A stretch of 64,000 nucleotides of DNA, taken from NCBI GenBank assembly GCA_030054095.1, contig JASGCO010000017.1, forward strand, positions 21,850 through 85,849. Reading direction: 5' to 3'. This DNA comes from Sediminibacterium sp. Its GTDB lineage: Bacteria > Bacteroidota > Bacteroidia > B-17B0 > Aurantibacillaceae. The position numbers and the translations under genes are program-made. The notes under the pieces were generated by a model. It was not told where the DNA came from and did not search any database. It saw only the letters and a program-made list of their open reading frames with translations. Below are positions 9,104 through 17,987 of this stretch, piece by piece. The stretch's first letter is position 1, and each line of letters begins with the position of its first letter.

Positions 9104-9415
9104 TTAATTTTTAAGGTTACTCATTAAATTGGTATCAATGCTCTTCACATTGCGGTACACCATACTTAAAATGGCCAGACCAACCGCTACTTCTGCCGCA
9201 GCTACCGCCATCACAAAAAACACAAATACCTGCCCTTTGGCATCGTTATGCAAGGTGCTGAACGACACTAAAAGCAGATTCACGGCGTTCAGCATTAGCT
9301 CAATACACATAAATATAATAATGGAGTTACGGCGGGCCATTACACCTACCGCTCCGATAATAAACAGGATGGCGCTAAGCACCATGTACATATTTATAGA
9401 AATTCCGTTGATCAT
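9104..9415 (-). CDS. nuoK: NADH-quinone oxidoreductase subunit K
   Basis: Small three-helix membrane subunit, 103 residues. The two buried glutamates needed for proton transfer are seen in [15 protein letters not shown] and [17 protein letters not shown]. It is 6 bp downstream of nuoJ, so the two are likely translated together. Confidence 0.95.
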   Translation of the reverse strand: MINGISINMYMVLSAILFIIGAVGVMARRNSIIIFMCIELMLNAVNLLLVSFSTLHNDAKGQVFVFFVMAVAAAEVAVGLAILSMVYRNVKSIDTNLMSNLKN

Positions 9416-9421
9416 AGTTTC

Positions 9422-9934
9422 TTATTTAATATCGCGTTTACCAATCATAATAGCGCCCACCATGGCGGCCAGTAATAATACCGAGGCAATTTCGAACGGG
9501 AACAGGAAATCGTGGAAGAGTACTTTACCCAGATTTTTAACCAGACCTACCTGCGAAGCCCCATAACTCTGTAACTGTAATTGTTCACTGCCCTTCAGTG
9601 ATCCTACCATTACAAACAGCATTAATCCACCCGCTACTGCCGCAATAATTTTGGTTAACCAGGTGCGTTGCGGTTCCTGATCTTCATTCAGGTTCATGAG
9701 CATGATTACAAACAGGAATAATACCATGATGGCGCCCGCATACACCACAATATGCACCACCGCCAGAAACTGGGCATTCATTAGCAAATAATGGCCTGCG
9801 ATGCAAAAGAAGGTTAAAATCAAATATAAAACGCTGCTCACCGGGTTGCGACTGAATACCACCATTAACCCGAACATAATGGACAGGAAGGAAAGTATTC
9901 CGAACAGCCACTGTGTAATTGTATATCCTAACAT
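9422..9934 (-). CDS. nuoJ: NADH-quinone oxidoreductase subunit J
   Basis: Membrane subunit of 170 residues with five predicted helices. The conserved third helix with its pi-bulge region reads HIVVYAGAIMVLFLFVIMLMN. The C-terminal segment (ASVLLLAAMVGAIMIGKRDIK) is typical of the family. It is 23 bp after nuoI and 6 bp before nuoK. Confidence 0.95.
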   Translation of the reverse strand: MLGYTITQWLFGILSFLSIMFGLMVVFSRNPVSSVLYLILTFFCIAGHYLLMNAQFLAVVHIVVYAGAIMVLFLFVIMLMNLNEDQEPQRTWLTKIIAAVAGGLMLFVMVGSLKGSEQLQLQSYGASQVGLVKNLGKVLFHDFLFPFEIASVLLLAAMVGAIMIGKRDIK

Positions 9935-9957
9935 AATTTGTTTCTAAGTCTGTTTAA

Positions 9958-10557
9958 TTAGTGTTTTCCTTTGATTTGTTTACCATTCCAAAGGGTATTG
10001 TGTTTGGTACCGGCAATTTGTTTAAACTGCGCTACTGCCAGCGTTTGGCGTTTAGTAACATCAATACGCTTATCCATTTTTTCTACCAGTTTATCTTTCC
10101 CGTAAACGAAATCATCACGTTCATATTCAGCATCTACTATTCTGTCGGTTAAAAAAATGGCCTCTTTAGGGCAAGCCTCTTCGCATAGTCCGCAGAAAAT
10201 ACAACGCAGCATATTGATTTCGTATGTTTTTGCATACTTTTCTTCACGGTACAAGTGCTCTTCGCCTTTTTTGCGTTCCGCACTCTCCATCGTAATGGCT
10301 TCGGCAGGGCAGGCTACCGCACAAAGCCCACAAGCTGTACAGCGTTCCGCACCGTTTTCATCACGTTTAAGCACGTGTTGACCGCGGTAAACCCCTGACA
10401 TAGGGCGTTTTTGTTCAGGGTATTTAGTAGTGGGGGTTCGCTTGAATAAATGAGATATTGTGATACTCATCCCTTTCAATACAGCCGGAAGATAAAGTTT
10501 TTCCATGGCGGTCTGATGCTTATCGGATACTATTTTACTTCTGTTAGTCAGTTGCAT
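9958..10557 (-). CDS. nuoI: NADH-quinone oxidoreductase subunit I (two 4Fe-4S clusters)
   Basis: Peripheral-arm ferredoxin-type subunit, 199 residues, that carries clusters N6a and N6b. Both CxxCxxCxxxCP motifs are complete: CTACGLCAVACP and CIFCGLCEEACP. A 40-residue N-terminal segment precedes them and contains an amphipathic stretch that would dock onto the membrane arm. It is 10 bp after nuoH. Confidence 0.95.
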   Translation of the reverse strand: MQLTNRSKIVSDKHQTAMEKLYLPAVLKGMSITISHLFKRTPTTKYPEQKRPMSGVYRGQHVLKRDENGAERCTACGLCAVACPAEAITMESAERKKGEEHLYREEKYAKTYEINMLRCIFCGLCEEACPKEAIFLTDRIVDAEYERDDFVYGKDKLVEKMDKRIDVTKRQTLAVAQFKQIAGTKHNTLWNGKQIKGKH

Positions 10558-10567
10558 GGTTAAAAAT

Positions 10568-11626
10568 TTAAAAGTGAATATTGCCTCTGAAATATTCTAC
10601 CACAATGGTTATTCCCAGATTCAGTAATGATAATGGTAACAAAACTTTCCAGCCCAAATTCATTAACTGATCGTAACGGAAACGGGGCAAGGTCCAGCGT
10701 ACCCACATAAATACATTAATGAAAATAATAATTTTGGTAAAGAAGGCGCCAAAGCCAATCAGCGATATCCAGATAGAACCTTCCTGTAGGCCAATAGCAT
10801 GATATAATTCCTTAGCAAAAGGGAAATTGTATCCGCCAAAATAGAAGGCACTCATTATAGCTGAAGAAATAAACATATTAATGTATTCAGCGAACAGGAA
10901 CAAGCCCAGTTTCATAGACGAATATTCGGTATGGTAGCCACCCACCAATTCAGCCTCACATTCCGGCAAATCAAAAGGGGCGCGATTAGTTTCTGCCAAA
11001 GCGCAGACAAAGAAAATAAGAAACCCTAATGGCTGCCATACTATATTCGCCACACCCTCATCCTGCGATTCTACTATTTCACGAAGACTTAAGGTGCCTC
11101 CTGATGTAACGATTAAAGCAATAATGGAAATCCCCATTGCAATTTCGTAACTGATCATTTGCGAAGAAGCACGAATAGCCCCCAGTAAGGCATACTTATT
11201 ATTGGAGGCCCAACCGCCAATCATGATTCCGTACACACCAATAGAAACCACGCCCAGTAAGTACAACACCCCAATGTTAATATCGGTAATCTGGAAGGAA
11301 TACGTATTTCCTGCTGCTGTCGTAAAATCTTTTCCCCAGGGAATAACGGTTCCGGTCATCAGCGCGGTTAACATGAAAAGGCTTGGTCCCAGTATAAATA
11401 AAAACCGGTTCGATACATTGGGAATAATCTCTTCCTTAAAGAACATTTTACCACCATCGGCTAGAGGTTGTAAAATTCCCTTTGGGCCGGCACGATCGGG
11501 ACCTACACGATCCTGAAGAAAGGCTGCGAATTTGCGTTCCCACAATGTAGAATACGCTGCCACTCCAAGTGAAATGGCAAAAATGATGATACAAACCAGT
11601 AATTTATATAAGATAAAACTCAACAT
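10568..11626 (-). CDS. nuoH: NADH-quinone oxidoreductase subunit H
   Basis: Membrane subunit that forms the quinone-chamber entrance, 352 residues and about eight helices. Family signatures include GPDRAGPKGILQPLADGGKM near the N-terminus and the acidic NRAPFDLPECEAELVGGYHT loop followed by EYSSMKLGLFLFAEY. It lies 10 bp after nuoG and 10 bp before nuoI. Confidence 0.95.
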   Translation of the reverse strand: MLSFILYKLLVCIIIFAISLGVAAYSTLWERKFAAFLQDRVGPDRAGPKGILQPLADGGKMFFKEEIIPNVSNRFLFILGPSLFMLTALMTGTVIPWGKDFTTAAGNTYSFQITDINIGVLYLLGVVSIGVYGIMIGGWASNNKYALLGAIRASSQMISYEIAMGISIIALIVTSGGTLSLREIVESQDEGVANIVWQPLGFLIFFVCALAETNRAPFDLPECEAELVGGYHTEYSSMKLGLFLFAEYINMFISSAIMSAFYFGGYNFPFAKELYHAIGLQEGSIWISLIGFGAFFTKIIIFINVFMWVRWTLPRFRYDQLMNLGWKVLLPLSLLNLGITIVVEYFRGNIHF

Positions 11627-11636
11627 ACTTCTTCAA

Positions 11637-12620
11637 TTAAGGGCGTTTATTAATGTCCATAAATCCAAGTGCTTTTTGCTGCTTTAATACCTGCACCTTA
11701 AGCTCGTTTAAATGGTTATAATGGTTCTGCGAAATAACCGACTGACGGCTTATCGGCGATGGGCCTTCAATTACCCAGTCTGATACTTTCTTACGATCGA
11801 AACGACAGGTGTTACAGATAAACTCTTCTACTTCGTCCCATTGATCTTTACGCGCGGTTACGCGTAACACATCGTCGCCCTTCATCCATAAACGAACCTT
11901 ACCGCTACACTTATCGCACTTGCAATGCGCATCTACCGGTTTGGTAAACCATACACGGCTTTTGAAACGGAAGGTACGATCGGTTAAAGCGCCTACCGGG
12001 CATACATCAATCACGTTTCCGCTAAAATCATTATCAATAGCCTGTTCAATATACGTTGAAATTTCAGCGGCATCGCCACGGTGAACCACGCCATGTACAC
12101 GCCCATTGGTGATTTGTTCAGCCGTTTTCACACAACGGTAGCATAAAATACAACGGTTCATGTGCAGCTTAATTTTATCACCGATATCAATCATTTCATA
12201 TTCACGGCGTTTAAACTCGTAACGGGTTTTAGCCGCACCATGCTCATACCCCAGATCCTGAAGTTTGCACTCTCCTGCCTGATCACAAACCGGACAGTCG
12301 AGCGGATGGTTGATTAATAAAAATTCCACCACACCTTTACGCGCTTCCAGAATTTCGGGTGAGGTAATGTTTTGCACTTCCATCCCCTCCATCACCTCGG
12401 TACGGCAACTGGCCACCGGTTTTGGCATAGGGTTCGGATTTTGCGCGCTGCCTTTGGTTACCTTAACCAAACAGGTGCGGCAATACCCTCCACTGGTTTT
12501 TAGTTTTGAATAGTAGCACATGGTAGGAGGCGCCACCTCCGGTCCAATCATGCGGGCAGCCTGAAGAATTGTTGTTCCTTTAGGCACATCTATTTCTATT
12601 CCGTCTATTGTTACTTTCAT
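11637..12620 (-). CDS. nuoG: NADH-quinone oxidoreductase subunit G, short form
   Basis: Iron-sulfur subunit of the NADH module, only 327 residues against about 900 in E. coli. The ferredoxin-type 2Fe-2S ligands are Cys35, Cys47, Cys50 and Cys72. The His-Cys3 cluster uses His105, Cys109, Cys112 and Cys118. A 4Fe-4S site uses Cys157, Cys160, Cys163 and Cys207. A further Cys group (233, 235, 238, 269, 272) resembles the N7 region. The protein stops there, so the large molybdopterin-oxidoreductase-like domain is absent. The reading frame ends cleanly, and a short NuoG is usual in parts of Bacteroidota, so this is a lineage form rather than a broken gene. Confidence 0.92.
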   Translation of the reverse strand: MKVTIDGIEIDVPKGTTILQAARMIGPEVAPPTMCYYSKLKTSGGYCRTCLVKVTKGSAQNPNPMPKPVASCRTEVMEGMEVQNITSPEILEARKGVVEFLLINHPLDCPVCDQAGECKLQDLGYEHGAAKTRYEFKRREYEMIDIGDKIKLHMNRCILCYRCVKTAEQITNGRVHGVVHRGDAAEISTYIEQAIDNDFSGNVIDVCPVGALTDRTFRFKSRVWFTKPVDAHCKCDKCSGKVRLWMKGDDVLRVTARKDQWDEVEEFICNTCRFDRKKVSDWVIEGPSPISRQSVISQNHYNHLNELKVQVLKQQKALGFMDINKRP

Positions 12621-12660
12621 GCGTTATCCAATATTTTATAGTTCTGAGAAACTACCTTAC

Positions 12661-13122
12661 TTAATCCAGAAACTTCTTTTTCTTATTACTACTTTCTTCT
12701 GCTCCCTGCTCGGGCTTTTTAAAATCAACCGGAAGGGTTACATAGCTCTTTACCGCTTTCCCTTTAACTTTAGCGGGTTTCCAATCTGGCATTGTTTTTA
12801 CAACCCGTACCGCCTCGGCATCGCAATCGCCACAATTAGTAACACCCTTACTCACTTCCACATTTGCAATTTTTCCGTTTTCGTCAACGGTTAATTTTAG
12901 CGTACATTTACCACTAACTGTTGCGCCTGCCGGATACGTTAAATGATCCTGCATATACTTCTTCAACTCTTCGGCCCCACCGTTAAACGCCGCGCTTTCA
13001 TCTACATTTGTGTAAACTTCAGGTTCTTTGGGTGTTTTTGCCTGTCCCTTTCCCTGTTTTGTTTTTTGGGAAAAAGCGTTCAGACTAAATAACAACGCCA
13101 ATAGTATGTAAACGTTTTTCAT
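12661..13122 (-). CDS. Secreted protein with TonB C-terminal domain, inside the nuo operon
   Basis: A 153-residue protein with an N-terminal signal peptide (LLALLFSLNAFSQ) and a TonB-C-like domain at about residues 40-135, recognised by AAFNGGAEELKKYMQDHLTY, GKCTLKLTVDENGKI and the ending YVTLPVDFK. The tail is acidic then lysine-rich. Since the hydrophobic segment looks cleavable, it would be free in the periplasm and lacks the inner-membrane anchor and proline-rich spacer of a true TonB. It sits 3 bp after nuoF and 40 bp before nuoG, in the same direction, so it must be co-transcribed with complex I. Any functional link is unknown. Confidence 0.8.
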   Translation of the reverse strand: MKNVYILLALLFSLNAFSQKTKQGKGQAKTPKEPEVYTNVDESAAFNGGAEELKKYMQDHLTYPAGATVSGKCTLKLTVDENGKIANVEVSKGVTNCGDCDAEAVRVVKTMPDWKPAKVKGKAVKSYVTLPVDFKKPEQGAEESSNKKKKFLD

Positions 13123-13125
13123 CCG

Positions 13126-14463
13126 TTATGCTTTAATTGCGTTTAACCGTTCGTAATGGCTGATGTCCACAAATTTTTTATTACGGGCTATTTCCAGAAA
13201 TTCATGTTTGAAGTGACGGATAGCAGCCGCTACCGGCCAGGCCGCCGCTTCGCCCAATGGACAAATGGTTTTGCCTTCTATTTTACTTTGCACATCCCAC
13301 AATAAATCCACATCGACTTCTGTAGCTGTTCCGTTAAGGAATTTTTTCAGAATCTTTTCCATCCAGCCTGTTCCTTCGCGGCAGGGCGAACATTGTCCGC
13401 AACTTTCGTGATGATAGAAGCGGGTAAACGTAAACAGGTTTTTTACAATACTGGTATCTTCATCCATGACGATAAATCCGCCTGACCCCAGCATGGTTCC
13501 GGTTTGGAAACCGCCATCAGCAAGGCTTTCATAGGTCATTAACCTATGTTCTCCTTTTGCCGTTTTTAAAATAAGTTCGGTTGGCAAAATGGGAACCGAT
13601 GAACCACCGGCTACCACCGCTTTTAATTTTTTTCCATTGCGGATGCCACCACAGTATTCTTCACTGTAAATAAATTCTTCTACCGGCACACCTAATTCTA
13701 TTTCATAAACGCCCGGTTTATTGATATGACCAGAAGCGGAAATCAATTTTGTTCCCGTAGATTTACCAATCCCAATTTTAGCATACTCTTCGCCTCCCAT
13801 CATTACAATAGGGCAAACAGCGGCAATAGTTTCTACGTTATTTACCACGGTAGGACAGCCCCATAAACCCGCAACCGCAGGAAATGGTGGTTTAATCCGC
13901 GGGTTACCGCGCTTACCTTCCAACGATTCCAGCAGAGCGGTTTCTTCACCACAGATGTATGCACCACCACCTACCTGAACAGATAAGTCCAGTGAATAAT
14001 TGGTGCCTAAAATATTTTTACCTAACCATCCCGCAGCATACGCTTCGCGGATAGCTTGTTCCAGAATACGGGCTACATAAAAGTACTCTCCGCGGATATA
14101 GATATACGATTGATTAGCACCCAACGCATAAGAAGAGGTAATCATCCCTTCTATTAAGGCATGCGGAATTTTCTCCATCAGGTAACGGTCTTTAAACGTA
14201 CCCGGCTCCGACTCATCGGCGTTGCAAACTAAAAAACGAGGCACGCCTTCCGGTTTGGCCAAAAAACTCCATTTCATACCAGTTGGGAAACCCGCTCCAC
14301 CACGTCCGCGAAGTCCTGATTTTTTAACCTCATCGGTAACCTGATCAGGCGTCATGGTCTTTAACGCTTTTTCCACAGAAGCATAGCCCCCGTGTGCACG
14401 ATACACTTCCAACGTATGAATGTTGGGAACCTTATCATTATGTATTAATAGTTTTCTTCCCAT
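13126..14463 (-). CDS. nuoF: NADH-quinone oxidoreductase subunit F (FMN, NADH site)
   Basis: NADH-oxidising flavoprotein subunit, 445 residues. The FMN/NADH-binding motif GRGGAGFPTGMKW is near residue 53-65, with NADESEPGTFKDR near 100. An SLBB region follows, then the N3 4Fe-4S ligands in ESCGQCSPCREGTGW and TICPLGEAAAWP. It is 2 bp downstream of nuoE and 3 bp upstream of the TonB-domain gene. Confidence 0.96.
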   Translation of the reverse strand: MGRKLLIHNDKVPNIHTLEVYRAHGGYASVEKALKTMTPDQVTDEVKKSGLRGRGGAGFPTGMKWSFLAKPEGVPRFLVCNADESEPGTFKDRYLMEKIPHALIEGMITSSYALGANQSYIYIRGEYFYVARILEQAIREAYAAGWLGKNILGTNYSLDLSVQVGGGAYICGEETALLESLEGKRGNPRIKPPFPAVAGLWGCPTVVNNVETIAAVCPIVMMGGEEYAKIGIGKSTGTKLISASGHINKPGVYEIELGVPVEEFIYSEEYCGGIRNGKKLKAVVAGGSSVPILPTELILKTAKGEHRLMTYESLADGGFQTGTMLGSGGFIVMDEDTSIVKNLFTFTRFYHHESCGQCSPCREGTGWMEKILKKFLNGTATEVDVDLLWDVQSKIEGKTICPLGEAAAWPVAAAIRHFKHEFLEIARNKKFVDISHYERLNAIKA

Positions 14464-14465
14464 AA

Positions 14466-15047
14466 TTAAAGTGTATTCTTATAATCTAAATCCGTATAAT
14501 TCCGTTGTTTACCTTCGGTCTTGTAATTGTCCAGAATGGCATCCACTTTTTCGTAAGTCAGGTTTTCGTGGTAGCTGGCACCACACTGCATCATGGGCGC
14601 TGTGCCGCAACTGCCCAGGCACTCAGCTACTTTCAGTGTAAACATACCGTCCCTTGTGGTTTCACCCACCTTAATCCCTAATTTTTTCTCAATGTATTTT
14701 ACAATATCTTCCGCGCCGTTTAACCAGCACGAACTGGTTTGGCAAACTTCCAACACACATTTACCAACCGGCTTCAGGTTATACATGGTGTAAAAAGACG
14801 CTACTTCAAACACCTCGATGGGCTTAATATTAAGTACCGAAGCCACATAATCCATCGCCTCGGGGCTCAGCCATCCGCCAAATTCGGCCTGAGCAACGTG
14901 TAATACGGGAAGCAAAGCGGATTTTTGCTTTCCGGCAGGATAACGGCTGATAATCGTTTCAACCGTTTTCATGGCTTCCTCACTGAATTTTAGTTCAGCG
15001 CGTTTTGCTTTATCAAAACTTTGTGTTCCATGTACTTGAGATCCCAT
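14466..15047 (-). CDS. nuoE: NADH-quinone oxidoreductase subunit E (2Fe-2S)
   Basis: Thioredoxin-like 2Fe-2S subunit (N1a), 193 residues. The four ligands are Cys102 and Cys107 (VCQTSSCWL) and Cys143 and Cys147 (ECLGSCGTAPMM). The N-terminal helical bundle reads normally. It is 21 bp after nuoD and 2 bp before nuoF. Confidence 0.95.
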   Translation of the reverse strand: MGSQVHGTQSFDKAKRAELKFSEEAMKTVETIISRYPAGKQKSALLPVLHVAQAEFGGWLSPEAMDYVASVLNIKPIEVFEVASFYTMYNLKPVGKCVLEVCQTSSCWLNGAEDIVKYIEKKLGIKVGETTRDGMFTLKVAECLGSCGTAPMMQCGASYHENLTYEKVDAILDNYKTEGKQRNYTDLDYKNTL

Positions 15048-15068
15048 AATCTTTTCTTTATTAATTTT

Positions 15069-16283
15069 TTAAGCGTCCAGTTCTCCGGCAATCACATTCA
15101 TACTACTCATGGTAATAATGGCATCACTTAACATGATTCCCTTTATCATTTCGGGATACGCCTGATAGTATATGAAACAAGGTCTTCTGAAATGCAAGCG
15201 GAAAGGCGTACGCCCTCCATCGCTGATCAGATAATACCCCAACTCCCCGTTGCCTCCTTCTACCGCATGATATACTTCACCTTTTGGAATATCCGTTTCA
15301 CCCATTACAATTTTAAAGTGGTAAATGAGTGCTTCCATGTTGTTATACACTTCTTCTTTAGGTGGGAGATAAAAATCAGGCACATCAGCATGGAAAGGCT
15401 CGTCTTTAGGCATATTTTTAATAGCCTGACGGATGATTTCTAATGATTGCCACATTTCGTGCTGACGCACCATAAAACGGTCATACGTATCACCGCTCTG
15501 TCCTAATGGTATATCAAATTTAAAATCCTGATACGAAGAGTAAGGATTCATCACACGCACATCATAATCAACCCCTGCCGCGCGTAAATTAGGCCCTGTA
15601 AAACTGTAACTCAATGCCATTTCCGCCGAAATAGGGCCACAGTTAATGGTGCGGTCCATAAAAATTTTATTGCGTTCAAGGAGATTTGAAAATTCCTGAA
15701 GTGCCTTGGGATAGTGATCTACAAAATCCTGAATCCGTTTCCATGTCTCCTGACTCCATTCCCTTTCAAAACCACCTATACGGCTAATGTTAGTTGTTAA
15801 ACGAGCGCCACAAATACTTTCGTAGATATCATAAATTTTTTCACGCCACTGAAAAATATAGAGAAAGCCGGTCATGGCACCTGTATCCACACCTACGACC
15901 GAATTACAAATCAGATGATCGGCAATACGCGCCAGTTCCATAATAATAACGCGCATATAATCTACGCGCTTGGGAACTTTACACCCAATTAGTTTTTCAA
16001 CCGTCATGTGCCACCCCATATTATTAATAGGAGAAGAGCAATAATTTAAACGATCGGTGATTGGTGTAATCTGATTGTAGGGGCGGTGCTCGGCTAGTTT
16101 CTCAAAAGCCCGGTGAATGTACCCTATTGTAGGTTCCGCCTCGTGAATAATTTCCCCATCCATTTTCAGTACATTCTGAAAAATACCATGGGTGGCAGGA
16201 TGCGTTGGTCCCAGATTAAGAATAGAATATTCTTTCTCTTCTTCTATTTCCTTGTCAAGTAATGTATTTCCGGTCTTACTCAT
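15069..16283 (-). CDS. nuoD: NADH-quinone oxidoreductase subunit D
   Basis: The 49-kDa subunit that lines the quinone-reduction site, 404 residues, related to NiFe-hydrogenase large subunits. The quinone-site His is in LGPTHPATHGIFQ near residue 25-38. Other signatures are GYIHRAFEKLAEHRPYNQ and the C-terminal MSSMNVIAGELDA. It is separate from nuoC here (35-bp gap), unlike the fused nuoCD of enterobacteria. Confidence 0.96.
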   Translation of the reverse strand: MSKTGNTLLDKEIEEEKEYSILNLGPTHPATHGIFQNVLKMDGEIIHEAEPTIGYIHRAFEKLAEHRPYNQITPITDRLNYCSSPINNMGWHMTVEKLIGCKVPKRVDYMRVIIMELARIADHLICNSVVGVDTGAMTGFLYIFQWREKIYDIYESICGARLTTNISRIGGFEREWSQETWKRIQDFVDHYPKALQEFSNLLERNKIFMDRTINCGPISAEMALSYSFTGPNLRAAGVDYDVRVMNPYSSYQDFKFDIPLGQSGDTYDRFMVRQHEMWQSLEIIRQAIKNMPKDEPFHADVPDFYLPPKEEVYNNMEALIYHFKIVMGETDIPKGEVYHAVEGGNGELGYYLISDGGRTPFRLHFRRPCFIYYQAYPEMIKGIMLSDAIITMSSMNVIAGELDA

Positions 16284-16318
16284 TTTCAGTCAATTCAAAA
16301 CGTTAGTCAAACAAAATA

Positions 16319-16819
16319 TTAACGGCCAAACATACGGTCGTCTTTGTCTTCGCGGGTTTGATCCTCCAAAGGATATTCTTTACGCATTGGGAAGATATCC
16401 ATCTCATCCACGTTTAAGATGCGTTTGAGGTTTGGATGGCCTTTAAAACGTATGCCGTAAAAGTCGTAGGTTTCCCGTTCCATCCAGTTTGCAGCAGGCC
16501 ATAAATCAGTGGCCGTAGGAATCTCTGGTTTATCCATAGGAAAGAATGTCTTTATCCTTACCCTATAATTTTTAGGCATATTATGCAAATGATAAACAAC
16601 CCCCAACTGCTTTTCATCAGCAGTTTGCATACCGGTTAAGTCCGTCAGAAAATGAAAATTTAATTCTTTATCTTCCTTTAAAAATTTAAGTACCTGATGC
16701 GCGTTTTCTCTTTTTACGGTTAGTACCGGAAAATCGTATAGTAACTCAGCGGTTTCTACCGAACCCGTCACGTTTTCATCAAGCACTGCTTTAACTTTAT
16801 CTAATAACTCCTGACTCAT
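16319..16819 (-). CDS. nuoC: NADH-quinone oxidoreductase subunit C
   Basis: The 30-kDa subunit, 166 residues. The family signature is ERETYDFYGIRFKGHPNLKR near residue 125-145, preceded by the conserved FHFLTDLTGMQ. It holds no cofactor and braces NuoD and NuoB. It lies between nuoB and nuoD in the standard order. Confidence 0.94.
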   Translation of the reverse strand: MSQELLDKVKAVLDENVTGSVETAELLYDFPVLTVKRENAHQVLKFLKEDKELNFHFLTDLTGMQTADEKQLGVVYHLHNMPKNYRVRIKTFFPMDKPEIPTATDLWPAANWMERETYDFYGIRFKGHPNLKRILNVDEMDIFPMRKEYPLEDQTREDKDDRMFGR

Positions 16820-16864
16820 TTTACTTTGAACTATTTACTTCGTTATCATTTAGTCCCTATATTC

Positions 16865-17428
16865 CTATTCGATACCGTAGCTGTTTAACAGACGTTTATA
16901 TTCAGGGCTATTCCGACGGCGTAAGGATTCATTCTTAGCTAATTCCTGTATTTTAAGAATCCCTTCAATAATTTGTTCGGGACGTGGTGGGCAACCGGGT
17001 ACGTATACATCAACAGGAATAATGCGATCAATTCCCTGTAATACACTGTAGGTGTCAAAAATTCCACCACTGCTGGCGCATGCTCCTACTGACAACACCC
17101 ATCTTGGCTCAGCCATTTGCTCATACACCTGCCGGAGTGTTGGTCCCATTTTTTTGGCAATGGTTCCCATTACCATTAACATATCGGCCTGACGGGGCGA
17201 AAAGCTAAGGCGCTCGCTACCAAAACGCGCTAAATCGTAATTAGATGCCATTGTAGCCATAAACTCTATCCCACAACAAGATGTAGCGAAAGGTAATGGC
17301 CAAAGGGAATTGGCGCGGGCAAGCCCGATTACTTTATCGAGAGAGGTAGCAAAAAACCCTGGCCCTTCAATTCCTTCCGGACTCTTGGCCATCTCCAGTT
17401 TTGTGCGTTTAACTACTTCTTTTCCCAT
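16865..17428 (-). CDS. nuoB: NADH-quinone oxidoreductase subunit B (cluster N2)
   Basis: Holds the terminal 4Fe-4S cluster N2 that reduces quinone; 187 residues. Ligands are the tandem Cys51-Cys52 ([10 protein letters not shown]), Cys117 ([10 protein letters not shown]) and Cys146 ([10 protein letters not shown]). It is 28 bp after nuoA. Confidence 0.96.
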   Translation of the reverse strand: MGKEVVKRTKLEMAKSPEGIEGPGFFATSLDKVIGLARANSLWPLPFATSCCGIEFMATMASNYDLARFGSERLSFSPRQADMLMVMGTIAKKMGPTLRQVYEQMAEPRWVLSVGACASSGGIFDTYSVLQGIDRIIPVDVYVPGCPPRPEQIIEGILKIQELAKNESLRRRNSPEYKRLLNSYGIE

Positions 17429-17456
17429 AAGATTACTATCGTTTTAAATTTTTAAA

Positions 17457-17831
17457 TTATTCCTCCCACTTTAGAGCACGCTTGGAAAGCATATAATAAA
17501 ATCCAACTAAGAGCAGGGCAACAAACGTAAACACTTCCATCACACCTACCATTCCCAATTCCTTAAAATTAACTGCCCAGGGATACATGAAAATTACTTC
17601 TACGTCGAAAAGAACAAACAAAATAGCCACCAAAAAATATTTAATGGAAAAAGGCAAACGGGCATTTCCTTGTCCTTCAATACCACATTCAAAGGAATCC
17701 AGCTTAATTTTGGTTTTACGTTTTGGTCCCAGTAAATGAGAAGCCACCATCGTAGTTACCACAAATCCGAGGGCAACCACAAACATTAAAACGATTGGTA
17801 AATAATCAATTGGCGCATTTTGCGTTCCCAT
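17457..17831 (-). CDS. nuoA: NADH-quinone oxidoreductase subunit A
   Basis: Three-helix membrane subunit, 124 residues from the ATG at 17831. The conserved loop KLDSFECGIEGQGNARLPFS and the helix FVLFDVEVIFMYPWAV are both present. The frame stays open to a Met at 17885, but a -7 box (17883-17890) sits exactly there and the added residues are polar and unlike the family, so I prefer the shorter start. First gene of the complex I operon. Confidence 0.93.
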   Translation of the reverse strand: MGTQNAPIDYLPIVLMFVVALGFVVTTMVASHLLGPKRKTKIKLDSFECGIEGQGNARLPFSIKYFLVAILFVLFDVEVIFMYPWAVNFKELGMVGVMEVFTFVALLLVGFYYMLSKRALKWEE

Positions 17832-17882
17832 AAAATCACATTTTTGAGACCGTAAGTTTACATAAAATTTTGTTAAAAGTGG

Positions 17883-17890
17883 CAAATTTA
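17883..17890 (-). promoter_or_regulatory. Possible -7 box (TAAATTTG) of the complex I operon
   Basis: TAAATTTG on the minus strand matches TAnnTTTG. Transcription would start about 45 bases upstream of the chosen nuoA ATG. No clear TTTG is seen at the -33 position, so support is partial. Confidence 0.35.
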
Positions 17891-17987
17891 AAGCTAATTA
17901 TTTAGGATGAAGCGCATCCCTTTTTAGAATATGAAAAGCCTCTTGGTCATCTATCCGGCTCCCGCAAACACAGCCGGACAGTCGTTA

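Noticed and set aside
11637..12620. NuoG as a pseudogene truncated by frameshift
   Set aside because: The frame ends cleanly, nuoH follows after 10 bp with no leftover coding sequence for the missing domain, and short NuoG is usual in parts of this phylum.
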